Assembly: GCA_002725995.1 (NCBI GenBank)
Contig: PBRQ01000017.1
Coordinates: 62,641 to 126,640, forward strand
From: Gammaproteobacteria bacterium
GTDB lineage: Bacteria; Pseudomonadota; Gammaproteobacteria; Pseudomonadales; Azotimanducaceae
Direction: 5' to 3'
DNA: 64,000 bases
Shown here piece after piece: positions 51,612 to 60,155 of this stretch. Below the pieces are notes generated by a model, which was not told the origin of the DNA, ran no database searches, and saw nothing but the letters and a program-made list of their open reading frames with translations. Both the position numbers and the translations under genes were made by a program. Position 1 is the first letter of the stretch, and the number at the start of each line of letters is the position of its first letter.

Positions 51612-53006
51612 GTGGCGGACAATTCAAAAAAAATGTGGGGCGGCCGATACACGGAAGCAACCGATGCCTTCGTTGAAGCTTTTACCGCTTCAGTGGAATT
51701 TGACCATATCCTCGCTGCCTATGACATAGCTGGCTCTATTGCCCATGCCACTATGCTGGAGAAGTCTGCGATCATCAGCAGTGAAGAGCTTGAGCAGATT
51801 AAGTCGGGCCTGGCAGAAGTATTGGCGGATATTGAGTCTGGAAATTTTAGCTGGTCAGTTGCGCTGGAAGACGTGCACATGAATATCGAACGAGCATTGA
51901 CGGAGCGAATAGGAGAGACAGGGAAAAAGTTACACACGGGCCGATCCCGCAATGATCAGATAGCTACTGATATTCGCCTGTATCTTCGAGACCAGATTGA
52001 CCGCATTTCCTCCACCATCAGGAAACTGCAGTCAGGGATACTGGATCTTGCAGCGGATCATACGGAAACGATCATGCCGGGTTTGACCCATCTACAGGTA
52101 GCTCAACCTGTTGTTTTTGGCCACCACCTAATGGCCTGGTTTGAGATGATCGAGAGGGACCATCAGCGACTGGCTGACTGCAGAAAGCGAGTCAACATTA
52201 TGCCATTGGGTGCCGCAGCGCTGGCGGGAACAGGCTTTCCCATTGACCGACAGCTTACCGCTGAACTACTGGGGTTTGACGACATTGCAGAAAATTCGCT
52301 GGATGCTGTCAGTGACAGAGATTTCGCTATTGAATTTGCCTCCGTCGCCAGCCTGCTGATGATGCACCTGTCACGCTGGTCGGAGGAGCTCATTCTCTGG
52401 GCTTCTCCACAATTTGACTATATCGAGCTACCAGACCGTTTTTGTACTGGCTCTTCGATCATGCCACAGAAGAAAAACCCGGATGTACCAGAGTTGATAC
52501 GTGGCAAGACAGGCAGGGTATTTGGATCACTCACTGCGCTGCTCACCCTTATGAAGGGACAACCTCTGGCCTATAACAAGGACAACCAGGAAGATAAGGA
52601 GCCCCTTTTTGATACGGTCGATACGCTATTGGGCAGCCTGACGGCGTTTGCCGATCTGATCCCGGCAATAGCCGCCAATAGGGACAATATGAGAAATGCT
52701 GCCCTACGCGGTTATGCTACCGCTACAGACCTTGCTGACTACTTGGTGATGAAGGGCCTGCCATTTCGTGATGCTCATGAGGTTGTCGGCAGGCTGGTGG
52801 CCGATGGAATCAGCGCTGGCAAGGATCTATCGGAACTGTCGCTGGAAACGATGCAAGCGCAATCCAATCTCATCGAAGGCGATATATTCACCGTCCTGAC
52901 CCTGGAAGGCTCTGTGAATGCCAGGAATCATCCAGGGGGTACCGCACCAAGCCAGGTTACACGGGCCATCCAAAGAGCAAGAGAGGCGATTGCTGGCAAT
53001 AACTAG
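51612..53006 (+). CDS. argH: Argininosuccinate lyase
   Basis: [61 protein letters not shown] start. Confidence 0.97.
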   Translation: MADNSKKMWGGRYTEATDAFVEAFTASVEFDHILAAYDIAGSIAHATMLEKSAIISSEELEQIKSGLAEVLADIESGNFSWSVALEDVHMNIERALTERIGETGKKLHTGRSRNDQIATDIRLYLRDQIDRISSTIRKLQSGILDLAADHTETIMPGLTHLQVAQPVVFGHHLMAWFEMIERDHQRLADCRKRVNIMPLGAAALAGTGFPIDRQLTAELLGFDDIAENSLDAVSDRDFAIEFASVASLLMMHLSRWSEELILWASPQFDYIELPDRFCTGSSIMPQKKNPDVPELIRGKTGRVFGSLTALLTLMKGQPLAYNKDNQEDKEPLFDTVDTLLGSLTAFADLIPAIAANRDNMRNAALRGYATATDLADYLVMKGLPFRDAHEVVGRLVADGISAGKDLSELSLETMQAQSNLIEGDIFTVLTLEGSVNARNHPGGTAPSQVTRAIQRAREAIAGNN

Positions 53007-53034
53007 CCTTGTATGTCAATTGTAGAACGACCCT

Positions 53035-53185
53035 CATCGATACATTTAGAACTCTATTCGCCAATGATTTCGAATTTGAAGGTAATAGGGCGATCGTCTT
53101 TCCTGCAGTCGGAGAATTGCCGGAACAAGAACTAAGATCGTGTATACAAATGGCGCTTAGGTATCACCTTGACAAAAACAACTAG
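53035..53185 (+). pseudogene. Start-less C-terminal gene remnant
   Basis: Frame reads ...TFRTLFANDFEFEGNRAIVFPAVGELPEQELRSCIQMALRYHLDKNN* with no upstream start; family not assigned with confidence. Confidence 0.35.
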
Positions 53186-53218
53186 GAATAGGGACATGCC
53201 GAAATATGGTGAACGCAG

Positions 53219-53764
53219 ATGCACGGTAAACGGACAGTGACAATTGACGCAGCAACCGAGATGTCAGTCAAGATCAGAAAGGAGAGGACAGAAGATGTCA
53301 ACGCCATTTACCGGGTTGTTGAAGAGGCTTTTGACAGTAAACTTGAAGCCGAGCTGGTGTCTTTGATTCGCTCGCGTGAACAATCTCTACTCTCATTCGT
53401 AGCAACCCTGGGTGGGCAAGTCATTGGTCATGTCCTGGTGTCGCCAATTACTATCACATCAAGCAGTCGGGGGAACTTTGGCGGGATCGCACCCCTGTCA
53501 GTTTGTCCGGCACATCAAGGTAAAGGGATTGGCAGCGCACTGATGTTTGCAGCCATCGAGGAATGCAGAAAACTCGGGCTCGCAGCATTGTTTTTGTTAG
53601 GCCACCCTGAATATTACCCGCGTTTTGGTTTCACCGTATCACACCTGGGCAATGAGTACGGGGCTACCGATACGTTTATGCAGCTTGAACTTGTGCCTGC
53701 TTGCCTCAAGTCCGTTCGAGGCAAAGCCATGTATGTACCCGCCTTCGGTGAAATAGGTACCTAG
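53219..53764 (+). CDS. GNAT N-acetyltransferase
   Basis: IRKERTEDVNAIYRVVEEAF; IAPLSVCPAHQGKGIGSALMFAAIEECRKLG; start may be downstream (MSVKIRKE). Confidence 0.9.
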   Translation: MHGKRTVTIDAATEMSVKIRKERTEDVNAIYRVVEEAFDSKLEAELVSLIRSREQSLLSFVATLGGQVIGHVLVSPITITSSSRGNFGGIAPLSVCPAHQGKGIGSALMFAAIEECRKLGLAALFLLGHPEYYPRFGFTVSHLGNEYGATDTFMQLELVPACLKSVRGKAMYVPAFGEIGT

Positions 53765-53850
53765 TATGTCTGACGTAAATCAGCCAGCTGGTATCCGGCG
53801 ACACAAAGGTGACACCCCAATCGGCTGGTCCGTACATCGGGCGACGCATT

Positions 53851-54024
53851 ACTGCTTCCTGATTCGAACGGCATTTTGAGTTCTGAAGACCTTCAAGTTA
53901 CTGGAACGAAAGGCTCATTGCAGAACTGGACATCTCTGAGAGAAATGTTTGAAAGGCAGAAGACCACTCACTTAAGAGAGGATTTTGTAAAATTCGTCGA
54001 AACACAAATTCTAGGTGGAGCATA
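53851..54024 (+). pseudogene. Truncated ORF ending in the R'' box of attC-like site 1
   Basis: Frame reads ALLLPDSNGILSSEDLQVTGTKGSLQNWTSLREMFERQKTTHLREDFVKFVETQILGGA* with TAA inside GCATAAC; no start codon seen; left edge approximate. Confidence 0.35.
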
Positions 54025-54097
54025 ACATGAAATTTAAGGCACTCCTTTCTATTGCTCGGACCGCAGTAAACTGCGGCCGCTTAACTAAGTGTTATTT
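54020..54097 (+). other. attC-like site 1 (78 bp)
   Basis: R'' GCATAAC ... L'' TTTAAG ... L' CTTAACT ... R' GTTATTT; 5 of 7 R-box positions complementary, L boxes pair with one extra base. Confidence 0.5.
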
Positions 54098-54103
54098 GAC
54101 CGA

Positions 54104-54400
54104 ATGAGTGGGCTTGTGTCCAAGGCAATCCTACAAGGATATATCGTCGTACCAGACGAAGATTTGGACGAGATCCTCAATGAATTACCGATCCATATAA
54201 AACTGACTCGAGAAGAAAATGGCTGTACTAATTTTCAGGTAGACCAGTCACCCAGCGCTGTGAGGAGATTTGATGTCTATGAAGAGTTCATAGACCAAGA
54301 CTCCTTTGAAACGCATCAAGAAAGGGTTAGTGGCTCAAGGTGGGGTATGATCACGAAAAATGTGTCGCGCCACTACAAAGTGGAAACAGTTAACCAGTAG
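54104..54400 (+). CDS. Antibiotic biosynthesis monooxygenase (ABM) domain protein, cassette-like
   Basis: MSGLVSKAILQGYIVVPDEDLDEILNELPIHIKLTREENGCTNFQVDQ...; starts 6 nt after R' of attC-like site 1. Confidence 0.75.
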   Translation: MSGLVSKAILQGYIVVPDEDLDEILNELPIHIKLTREENGCTNFQVDQSPSAVRRFDVYEEFIDQDSFETHQERVSGSRWGMITKNVSRHYKVETVNQ

Positions 54401-54511
54401 GGTGTGCCAAGTGACGCGGAACATGAAGTCCGAGCCACACTGTCGTGCTCGACACCGGTCGGTCGCGGGGACATATTGTTTAGCGACTTGCAGCGCAAAT
54501 AGGCGTTAGAT
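54388..54511 (+). other. attC-like site 2 (124 bp)
   Basis: R'' AGTTAAC ... R' GTTAGAT (fits GTTRRRY); long imperfect inverted repeat (CAAGT/ACTTG, CGC/GCG, AACATGAAGTCC/GGACATATTGTT, TGTCG/CGACA core). Confidence 0.6.
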
Positions 54512-54516
54512 TGATT

Positions 54517-55005
54517 GTGTCAAAAGCAGTCGTTATTTCCGGGCCTCCCAGTGCGGGTAAAACGACACTGGCCAACCATTTATCAAAAAGACGCCAACTC
54601 CCGATCCTCGCAAAAAATGCGCTCAAGGAATCTCTTGCGGACAATGTCGGATACTCAGATCACAAGCGATCTGTTGAATTGGGGTAGGCAGCTTTTCAGA
54701 TTCATTTACAACTCGCCAAAGAGTTGGCGTCCAAGAATGTAGGTTTCATTTATGAAACTGCTTTCTACAAACAATCCATTAGCGATTTCGCCGCCGTTCT
54801 GGCCGGTTGCGAGATCATCCAGGCTTGATTGCGGATAGTGACGTAATGCGTAGATTCAGAACTAGAGTGCAGGGAAAAGCTAGCACCCGGTGTCTATGAA
54901 GCCCTTTATATCGGGGGAGCTCTCATTAAGGTAGATACCAACGATTTTGAATCAAAAAAATATACTGATGCCATCGAAAGTCTGGTTCGCAAATATGCAG
55001 CCTGA
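54517..55005 (+). pseudogene. P-loop kinase/ATPase cassette-like gene with three in-frame stops
   Basis: VSKAVVISGPPSAGKTTLANHLSKRRQ...VELG[TAG]AAFQIHLQLAKELASKNVGFIYETAFYKQSISDFAAVLAGCEIIQA[TGA]LRIVT[TAA]CVDSELECREKLAPGVYEALYIGGALIKVDTNDFESKKYTDAIESLVRKYAA*, all one frame. Confidence 0.65.
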
Positions 55006-55061
55006 ACTGAGTTCAAATACTTTCCGTTCCGACACAAATTCGATCATCGGCACATGTGCTA

Positions 55062-55385
55062 TTAGCGTAAGTTAAACACAGACACAACGACGCCAAGCTG
55101 TTCTGTGAATACTCGATTCAGTAGTAGCGACAAACTTTCACTACTGGTACTGCAATACCAATCGTCATCATCAAGAGCGAGATGGTATCCACCGGACCTG
55201 GCAGCAACCCACACTTCGTGGTTTACGATTTGTCGACTCAATATGACACGACTTGTGTCCGGGAATTCGATCGTCAGGATACCGGCTGACGCATCCACAT
55301 CAATATCTGCGTCCAACTCATCAATTTCATCTTCAATCGCATTGAACAGCTGATCCACACATTCTTCGTACTCGGCGTCTTGCAT
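55062..55385 (-). CDS. cyaY: Iron donor protein CyaY (frataxin)
   Basis: ORF 55062..55433; LTIEFPDTSRVILSRQIVNHEVWVAARSGGYHL. Confidence 0.93.
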   Translation of the reverse strand: MQDAEYEECVDQLFNAIEDEIDELDADIDVDASAGILTIEFPDTSRVILSRQIVNHEVWVAARSGGYHLALDDDDWYCSTSSESLSLLLNRVFTEQLGVVVSVFNLR

Positions 55386-55472
55386 GATTATCCACCAGGG
55401 GTTTTTACCCGATAAGTATCGAGTATACTGCACTGCTTCATTCCTGCTTCATCAGAGTCAGAAAGAACGGCC

Positions 55473-55592
55473 ATGCGAATTCTCATATTGCTACTAATTG
55501 TTTGTACACTTACTGCCTGTGGCCAGAAAGGACGCCTGTATTTACCTGCACCGGACGAAAGCCCGGTCGAGCAGGGGTCCTCTAATGAGTGA
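55473..55592 (+). CDS. lptM: LptM/YifL-type small lipoprotein
   Basis: MRILILLLIVCTLTACGQKGRLYLPAPDESPVEQGSSNE*; overlaps lysA start; missed by the ORF track. Confidence 0.9.
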   Translation: MRILILLLIVCTLTACGQKGRLYLPAPDESPVEQGSSNE

Positions 55593-56835
55593 ATTTCAGT
55601 TTCTGGATGGTCAGCTCCACGCAGAAGACGTACCAGCCAGCAAAATCGCTGAGGAATACGGCACACCGACGTTCATCTATTCCAAAGCAGCTATCGTCAC
55701 CGCCTATGAGAATTTTCAGGCCGCTTTCAGCGAACACGATCACCAGATCTGCTACGCCGTAAAAGCCAATTCCAATCTGGGTATTCTCAGTTTGTTGGCA
55801 TCGATGGGCTCCGGCTTTGACATAGTCTCTGGCGGAGAATTGAAGCGGGTCATTGAAGCTGGAGGCGATGCAGAAAAAGTCGTATTTTCAGGTGCTGGAA
55901 AGCTGGCGTGGGAAATTGAGCTGGCACTTGAACAGGGGATCAGTTGTTTCAATCTCGAATCAGACTCTGAACTGAATTTAGTCAACAAAATTGCACTAAA
56001 ACTTGGCAAGGTTGCTGCAATTTCGGTTCGTGTTAACCCAGACGTTGATGCCAAGACCCACCCCTATACGGCAACTGGCCTGAAGGAAAACAAGTTTGGC
56101 GTCTCCTCAAGGGATGCGGTGACCATTTACCAGCGCGCGCAACAGCTGCCTAATGTAGAAATCAAGGGTATCGACTGCCACATTGGCTCACAGATAACCG
56201 AGATATCACCCCTGGTTGATTCGCTGGTTCTCCTACTTGAGCTAGTAGATGAACTTGAAGCGATAGGTATCAGTCTTTCTCATATCGATCTTGGTGGCGG
56301 CATCGGCATTAAATACCAGGATGAGGAGCCAATCGATATTGATCTGTATGCGAGTGCGATCCAGCAAACTCTGGGCAACCGCTCGCTAAAACTTTTTTTT
56401 GAGCCTGGTCGTTACATCATCGGCAACGCGGGAATCCTATTGTCCCGGATTGTCACGATCAAACAAAATGAAAACAAGAAGTTTGCAGTTGTCGATGCGG
56501 CAATGAATGACCTGATTAGACCAGCCCTTTACCAGTCCTGGCAGCGGATCGAAAACATCAAGCAATCCAGTGCACCCAGGGACAGTTATGATGTTGTTGG
56601 CCCCATCTGTGAGTCAGCTGACTTCCTCGGTAAAAACCGCGAATTGTCCTTGTGTGAGGGAGATCTGATCGCCGTTTTTTCATCTGGCGCATACGGGTTT
56701 GCCATGAGTTCCAATTACAACAGCAGAAACCGTGCTGCTGAGCTGCTTGTTTCCGGAAAGAGCATCCATTGCATCAGGCAGCGGGAATCCTTTGCTGATC
56801 AAATCAGGCTGGAAAGTATCCCAGGCAACGACTAA
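55585..56835 (+). CDS. lysA: Diaminopimelate decarboxylase
   Basis: ORF 55498..56835, start MSEFQFLDGQLHAEDVPASKIAEEYGTPTFIYSKAAI; CYAVKANSNLGILSLLASMGSGFDIVSGGEL. Confidence 0.96.
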   Translation: MSEFQFLDGQLHAEDVPASKIAEEYGTPTFIYSKAAIVTAYENFQAAFSEHDHQICYAVKANSNLGILSLLASMGSGFDIVSGGELKRVIEAGGDAEKVVFSGAGKLAWEIELALEQGISCFNLESDSELNLVNKIALKLGKVAAISVRVNPDVDAKTHPYTATGLKENKFGVSSRDAVTIYQRAQQLPNVEIKGIDCHIGSQITEISPLVDSLVLLLELVDELEAIGISLSHIDLGGGIGIKYQDEEPIDIDLYASAIQQTLGNRSLKLFFEPGRYIIGNAGILLSRIVTIKQNENKKFAVVDAAMNDLIRPALYQSWQRIENIKQSSAPRDSYDVVGPICESADFLGKNRELSLCEGDLIAVFSSGAYGFAMSSNYNSRNRAAELLVSGKSIHCIRQRESFADQIRLESIPGND

Positions 56836-56876
56836 TCGCTTGCATTAACATCACCCACCGGTAATCTAGGATCATT

Positions 56877-57740
56877 ATGTTATTAAGATTCACAAAAATG
56901 CACGGTCTGGGAAATGATTTCGTACTATTGGATCTTATCTCGCAGAATATTCACATTCGGGAAGATCAAATCAGGGAGTTAGCGGATCGGCGCACTGGTA
57001 TCGGATTTGATCAGTTGCTGTTGGCAGAACCTCCACAGGATCCTGATGCAGATTTTCGCTATAGCATTTTCAATGCTGATGGCGCCCCGGCAGAACAATG
57101 CGGGAATGGTGCTCGGTGCTTTATGCGTTTCGTCCGTGATAGAGGCCTGACTACCAAAACCAGAATTGTTTTGGAGACCAGCACTGGAAAAATTGAGTCC
57201 AAGTTAGAGAAAGACGGAAGTATTACCGTCAATATGGGGCCGCCAGCGCTTTCACCAGAGCAGATCCCTTTTTTGGCTGACTGCTCAAGCGTTCAATATG
57301 ACCTGAAGCTATGCTCTCCCCTGCCAGTTCCCAATGGCTGTCACTCAACAGAAGAAGTTCGTGTTACAGCCGTCGGCATTGGCAACCCACATGCCGTGCT
57401 AAATGTTGATAACGTTGATGAGGCACCCGTAAATCAGTTAGGACCCCTGATCGAAAATCATAAGCGGTTTCCCCAGCGGGTGAATGTCGGATTTATGCAA
57501 GTCACATCTCGGAACGAAATCAAGCTTCGGGTATTTGAGCGAGGAGTCGGTGAAACACGATCCTGTGGGAGCGGAGCCTGTGCGGCCGTTGTGGCCGGTC
57601 GACTACAGGGCTTGCTGGATGATCAGGTAAGTGTCGCCTTGCCCGGCGGGACCCTAAAGATAACCTGGAGCGGGGACAATTCCGACATACTGCTATCCGG
57701 GCCGGCATGCCGTGTATATGAGGGTCGACTACAAATATGA
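56877..57740 (+). CDS. dapF: Diaminopimelate epimerase
   Basis: FTKMHGLGNDFVLLD; AEQCGNGARCFMRFV; RSCGSGACAAVVAG. Confidence 0.97.
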   Translation: MLLRFTKMHGLGNDFVLLDLISQNIHIREDQIRELADRRTGIGFDQLLLAEPPQDPDADFRYSIFNADGAPAEQCGNGARCFMRFVRDRGLTTKTRIVLETSTGKIESKLEKDGSITVNMGPPALSPEQIPFLADCSSVQYDLKLCSPLPVPNGCHSTEEVRVTAVGIGNPHAVLNVDNVDEAPVNQLGPLIENHKRFPQRVNVGFMQVTSRNEIKLRVFERGVGETRSCGSGACAAVVAGRLQGLLDDQVSVALPGGTLKITWSGDNSDILLSGPACRVYEGRLQI

Positions 57741-58459
57741 ATGAACCTGATTCAAAGATGATGGGTGCGCATGTCAAAAGGGAACAGCAAATTACCGATG
57801 CACAGGTGGCAGAGTATCTGCACAGACATCTGGAATACTTCGAAGGCCAGCCTGACCTGCTTGCAGAGCTGGAACTGCCCCAACAGAATGGCAAAGCCGT
57901 CTCTCTTACGGAACGTCAGGTATCTCTGCTTCGTGAGAAAAATGACAGCATTAGAAGCAAGCTCAATGAGTTTGTTGAGTCTGCTCAACGAAACAGCGAA
58001 ATATTCGACAAATGCAGACGCCTGATACTTGACCTCATTGATGCCGAGAACCCAGATCAATTTTTTACAGCTCTGGAGAACAGCTTCAAGGAGGACTTCA
58101 AGTGTCATGCCTATAGCCTGATCATTTTTAGCGATACACCACACCAGATAAATCACTTCACCACGAGCGTCTCTGAGATGGCAGCCAAGGACTACATCGG
58201 TGCTTTGATTCGGGCTAAGCAGCCGACACTCGGTGTGTTACGACCATCAGAGCAGGGCTTCCTCTTTCGCCACCAAGGTGACAAAGTAAAATCAGCCGCG
58301 GTTTTATCAGTGCGCAAGAATCGCCAAATCGCCCTGCTGGCTATCGGCAGCGAAGATGCCAACTATTTCAAGCCAGCCATGGGAACTGAATTCATTGAAT
58401 TTATCGCTGATACCCTCGCTAAATTGCTACCCAAACACATCTACCTGAAACACCAGTAA
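57737..58459 (+). CDS. DUF484 family protein
   Basis: VAEYLHRHLEYFEGQPDLLAELELPQQNGKAVSLTERQVSLLREKN; between dapF and xerC. Confidence 0.93.
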   Translation: MNEPDSKMMGAHVKREQQITDAQVAEYLHRHLEYFEGQPDLLAELELPQQNGKAVSLTERQVSLLREKNDSIRSKLNEFVESAQRNSEIFDKCRRLILDLIDAENPDQFFTALENSFKEDFKCHAYSLIIFSDTPHQINHFTTSVSEMAAKDYIGALIRAKQPTLGVLRPSEQGFLFRHQGDKVKSAAVLSVRKNRQIALLAIGSEDANYFKPAMGTEFIEFIADTLAKLLPKHIYLKHQ

Positions 58460-58478
58460 TGGTGTCGGCAAAGCAGCG

Positions 58479-59420
58479 GTGAATCAAAAATCGTTGCATA
58501 GTTTCATAGATGTCTTCGTTGTCCATCTCCGTGATGAGCGTCGCCTCTCAGAAAATACGATCCAGGGCTATCAAAGGGATCTAAAACTGCTGGAAGGATT
58601 TTGTCAGCAGCATGAAATCGATCAGTGGCACCATCTGGCTGACCATCAATTGCGGCAATTTGTGGCTGATTCACACCGTCAAGGTATCTCGGGTAAAACC
58701 CTGCAGCGCAGATTGTCGTCCGTGCGAACCTTTTTCAATTATCTGGTCAGGGAAGGGCAGGTAAAACAAAACCCGGCCCTGGCTATCACGCCACCAAAAA
58801 CTGCCCAGAAGTTACCAAAGACACTCGATGCGGATCAGGTATCACAGCTACTCAACGTACAGGGTTCAAAATGGCATACCACCAGGGACCTGGCGATTCT
58901 GGAACTCTTCTATTCGTCAGGCCTTCGATTGACGGAACTGACCAATGCCAATATCGTCGATATCGACTGGGATGATGCGACCATCAGGGTCACTGGCAAA
59001 GGATCAAAAGAACGCCTGCTTCCAGTAGGTTCACACGCACTACTTGCAATCAAAAAGTGGCTCAAGATTCGCGCCCAACTGCCGCGGAAAAATCAGTCCA
59101 TAGGTGATGAATCACCCTTATTCATCAGTGAGCAAGGTCGGCGGATAAGTCCGCGTAATGTTCAATCCCGGGTGAAGCGCTGGACCCGCAGTCAGAATAT
59201 TCGAGGCAATGTGCACCCGCACATGTTGCGCCACTCTTTTGCCAGCCACATGCTTGAATCAAGCGGCGATCTACGCGCTGTTCAGGAACTACTGGGTCAT
59301 GCAGATATTTCAACGACACAAATTTATACCCATCTCGATTTTCAACACCTGGCAGAAGTTTATGACAAGGCACACCCAAGAGCTCAGCGCAAATCTCAGC
59401 CAGATGACCCGGAGATCTGA
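58479..59420 (+). CDS. xerC: Tyrosine recombinase XerC
   Basis: Catalytic R..K..HxLRH..H/W..Y pattern: GLRLTEL, GKGSKER, HPHMLRHSFASHML, LGHADISTTQIYTH. Confidence 0.96.
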   Translation: MNQKSLHSFIDVFVVHLRDERRLSENTIQGYQRDLKLLEGFCQQHEIDQWHHLADHQLRQFVADSHRQGISGKTLQRRLSSVRTFFNYLVREGQVKQNPALAITPPKTAQKLPKTLDADQVSQLLNVQGSKWHTTRDLAILELFYSSGLRLTELTNANIVDIDWDDATIRVTGKGSKERLLPVGSHALLAIKKWLKIRAQLPRKNQSIGDESPLFISEQGRRISPRNVQSRVKRWTRSQNIRGNVHPHMLRHSFASHMLESSGDLRAVQELLGHADISTTQIYTHLDFQHLAEVYDKAHPRAQRKSQPDDPEI

Positions 59421-59435
59421 TTCGGGAGGCAGGAA

Positions 59436-60155
59436 TTGATTCAAGTTATCGCCTTTGACCTGGACGACACGCTCTGGTCGGTGGGACCAATCATCTTCAA
59501 GGCAGAGAGAAGGCTCAACGACTGGCTGCAACAGGAAGTTCCTCAGATCCTCTATGACGTTGACAGTATGCGTTCGTTGCACCACGAATTGCTCGAACTG
59601 GAACCAGACCTTGGCAACAAAATTACCGAATCCAGACGCCGGCTGATTGAGCGCGCGCTGCTGCTCAGCAAAATCAATATCGACGAGGCGACTGAACTGT
59701 CACATCAGGCCATGGATGTTTTTTTGGAAGCACGAAATGAGATTGTGTTTTTTGAGGGTGCGCTCGAAGCCATATCACTGCTGGCGAATCAGTTCACACT
59801 GGGCGCCTTGACCAATGGCAACGCCGATATCAAAAAAATTGGGCTCGACAGCTACTTCAGCTTTGCATTTTCAGCAGAGGAAGTTGGAGCACCAAAACCA
59901 GCAGAGAATCTATTTCGACAGGCACTGGCTCATACGAATACGAGGCCTCAGCAAATGCTCTACGTAGGCGACAACCCTGTGCTCGATATTGATGTGGCCA
60001 ATAACATTGGCATGCATACGGTCTGGATAAAACACCCGGGACAGGAAAATACGGGGGAGACATCAGCCGATGAGGCAATTGAACACATTAGCGATCTACC
60101 GCAGGCGGTAAATCGAATATTAAGTAGATTCAACGCAGACCATGTTGGCGAATAA
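59436..60155 (+). CDS. HAD family hydrolase
   Basis: IAFDLDDTLW; ALTNGNADI; APKPAENLF; YVGDNPVLDIDVANN. Confidence 0.93.
   Translation: MIQVIAFDLDDTLWSVGPIIFKAERRLNDWLQQEVPQILYDVDSMRSLHHELLELEPDLGNKITESRRRLIERALLLSKINIDEATELSHQAMDVFLEARNEIVFFEGALEAISLLANQFTLGALTNGNADIKKIGLDSYFSFAFSAEEVGAPKPAENLFRQALAHTNTRPQQMLYVGDNPVLDIDVANNIGMHTVWIKHPGQENTGETSADEAIEHISDLPQAVNRILSRFNADHVGE

Noticed and set aside
54061-54076. CCGCAG-TAAA-CTGCGG hairpin as a terminator
   Set aside because: No T-run follows; better explained as part of the attC-like palindrome.
54996-55077. Possible third attC-like site (CCTGAAC with the pseudogene TGA ... GTTAAAC)
   Set aside because: R' matches GTTRRRY but R'' pairs only ~4/7, L boxes pair weakly, and the 3' box overlaps the cyaY coding end; could be chance. 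Worth including in a CM scan only.
58479-59420. Tyrosine recombinase as the integrase for the cassette patch
   Set aside because: Sequence and context (dapF-DUF484-xerC-HAD) identify housekeeping XerC; no IntI-specific insertion recognised.
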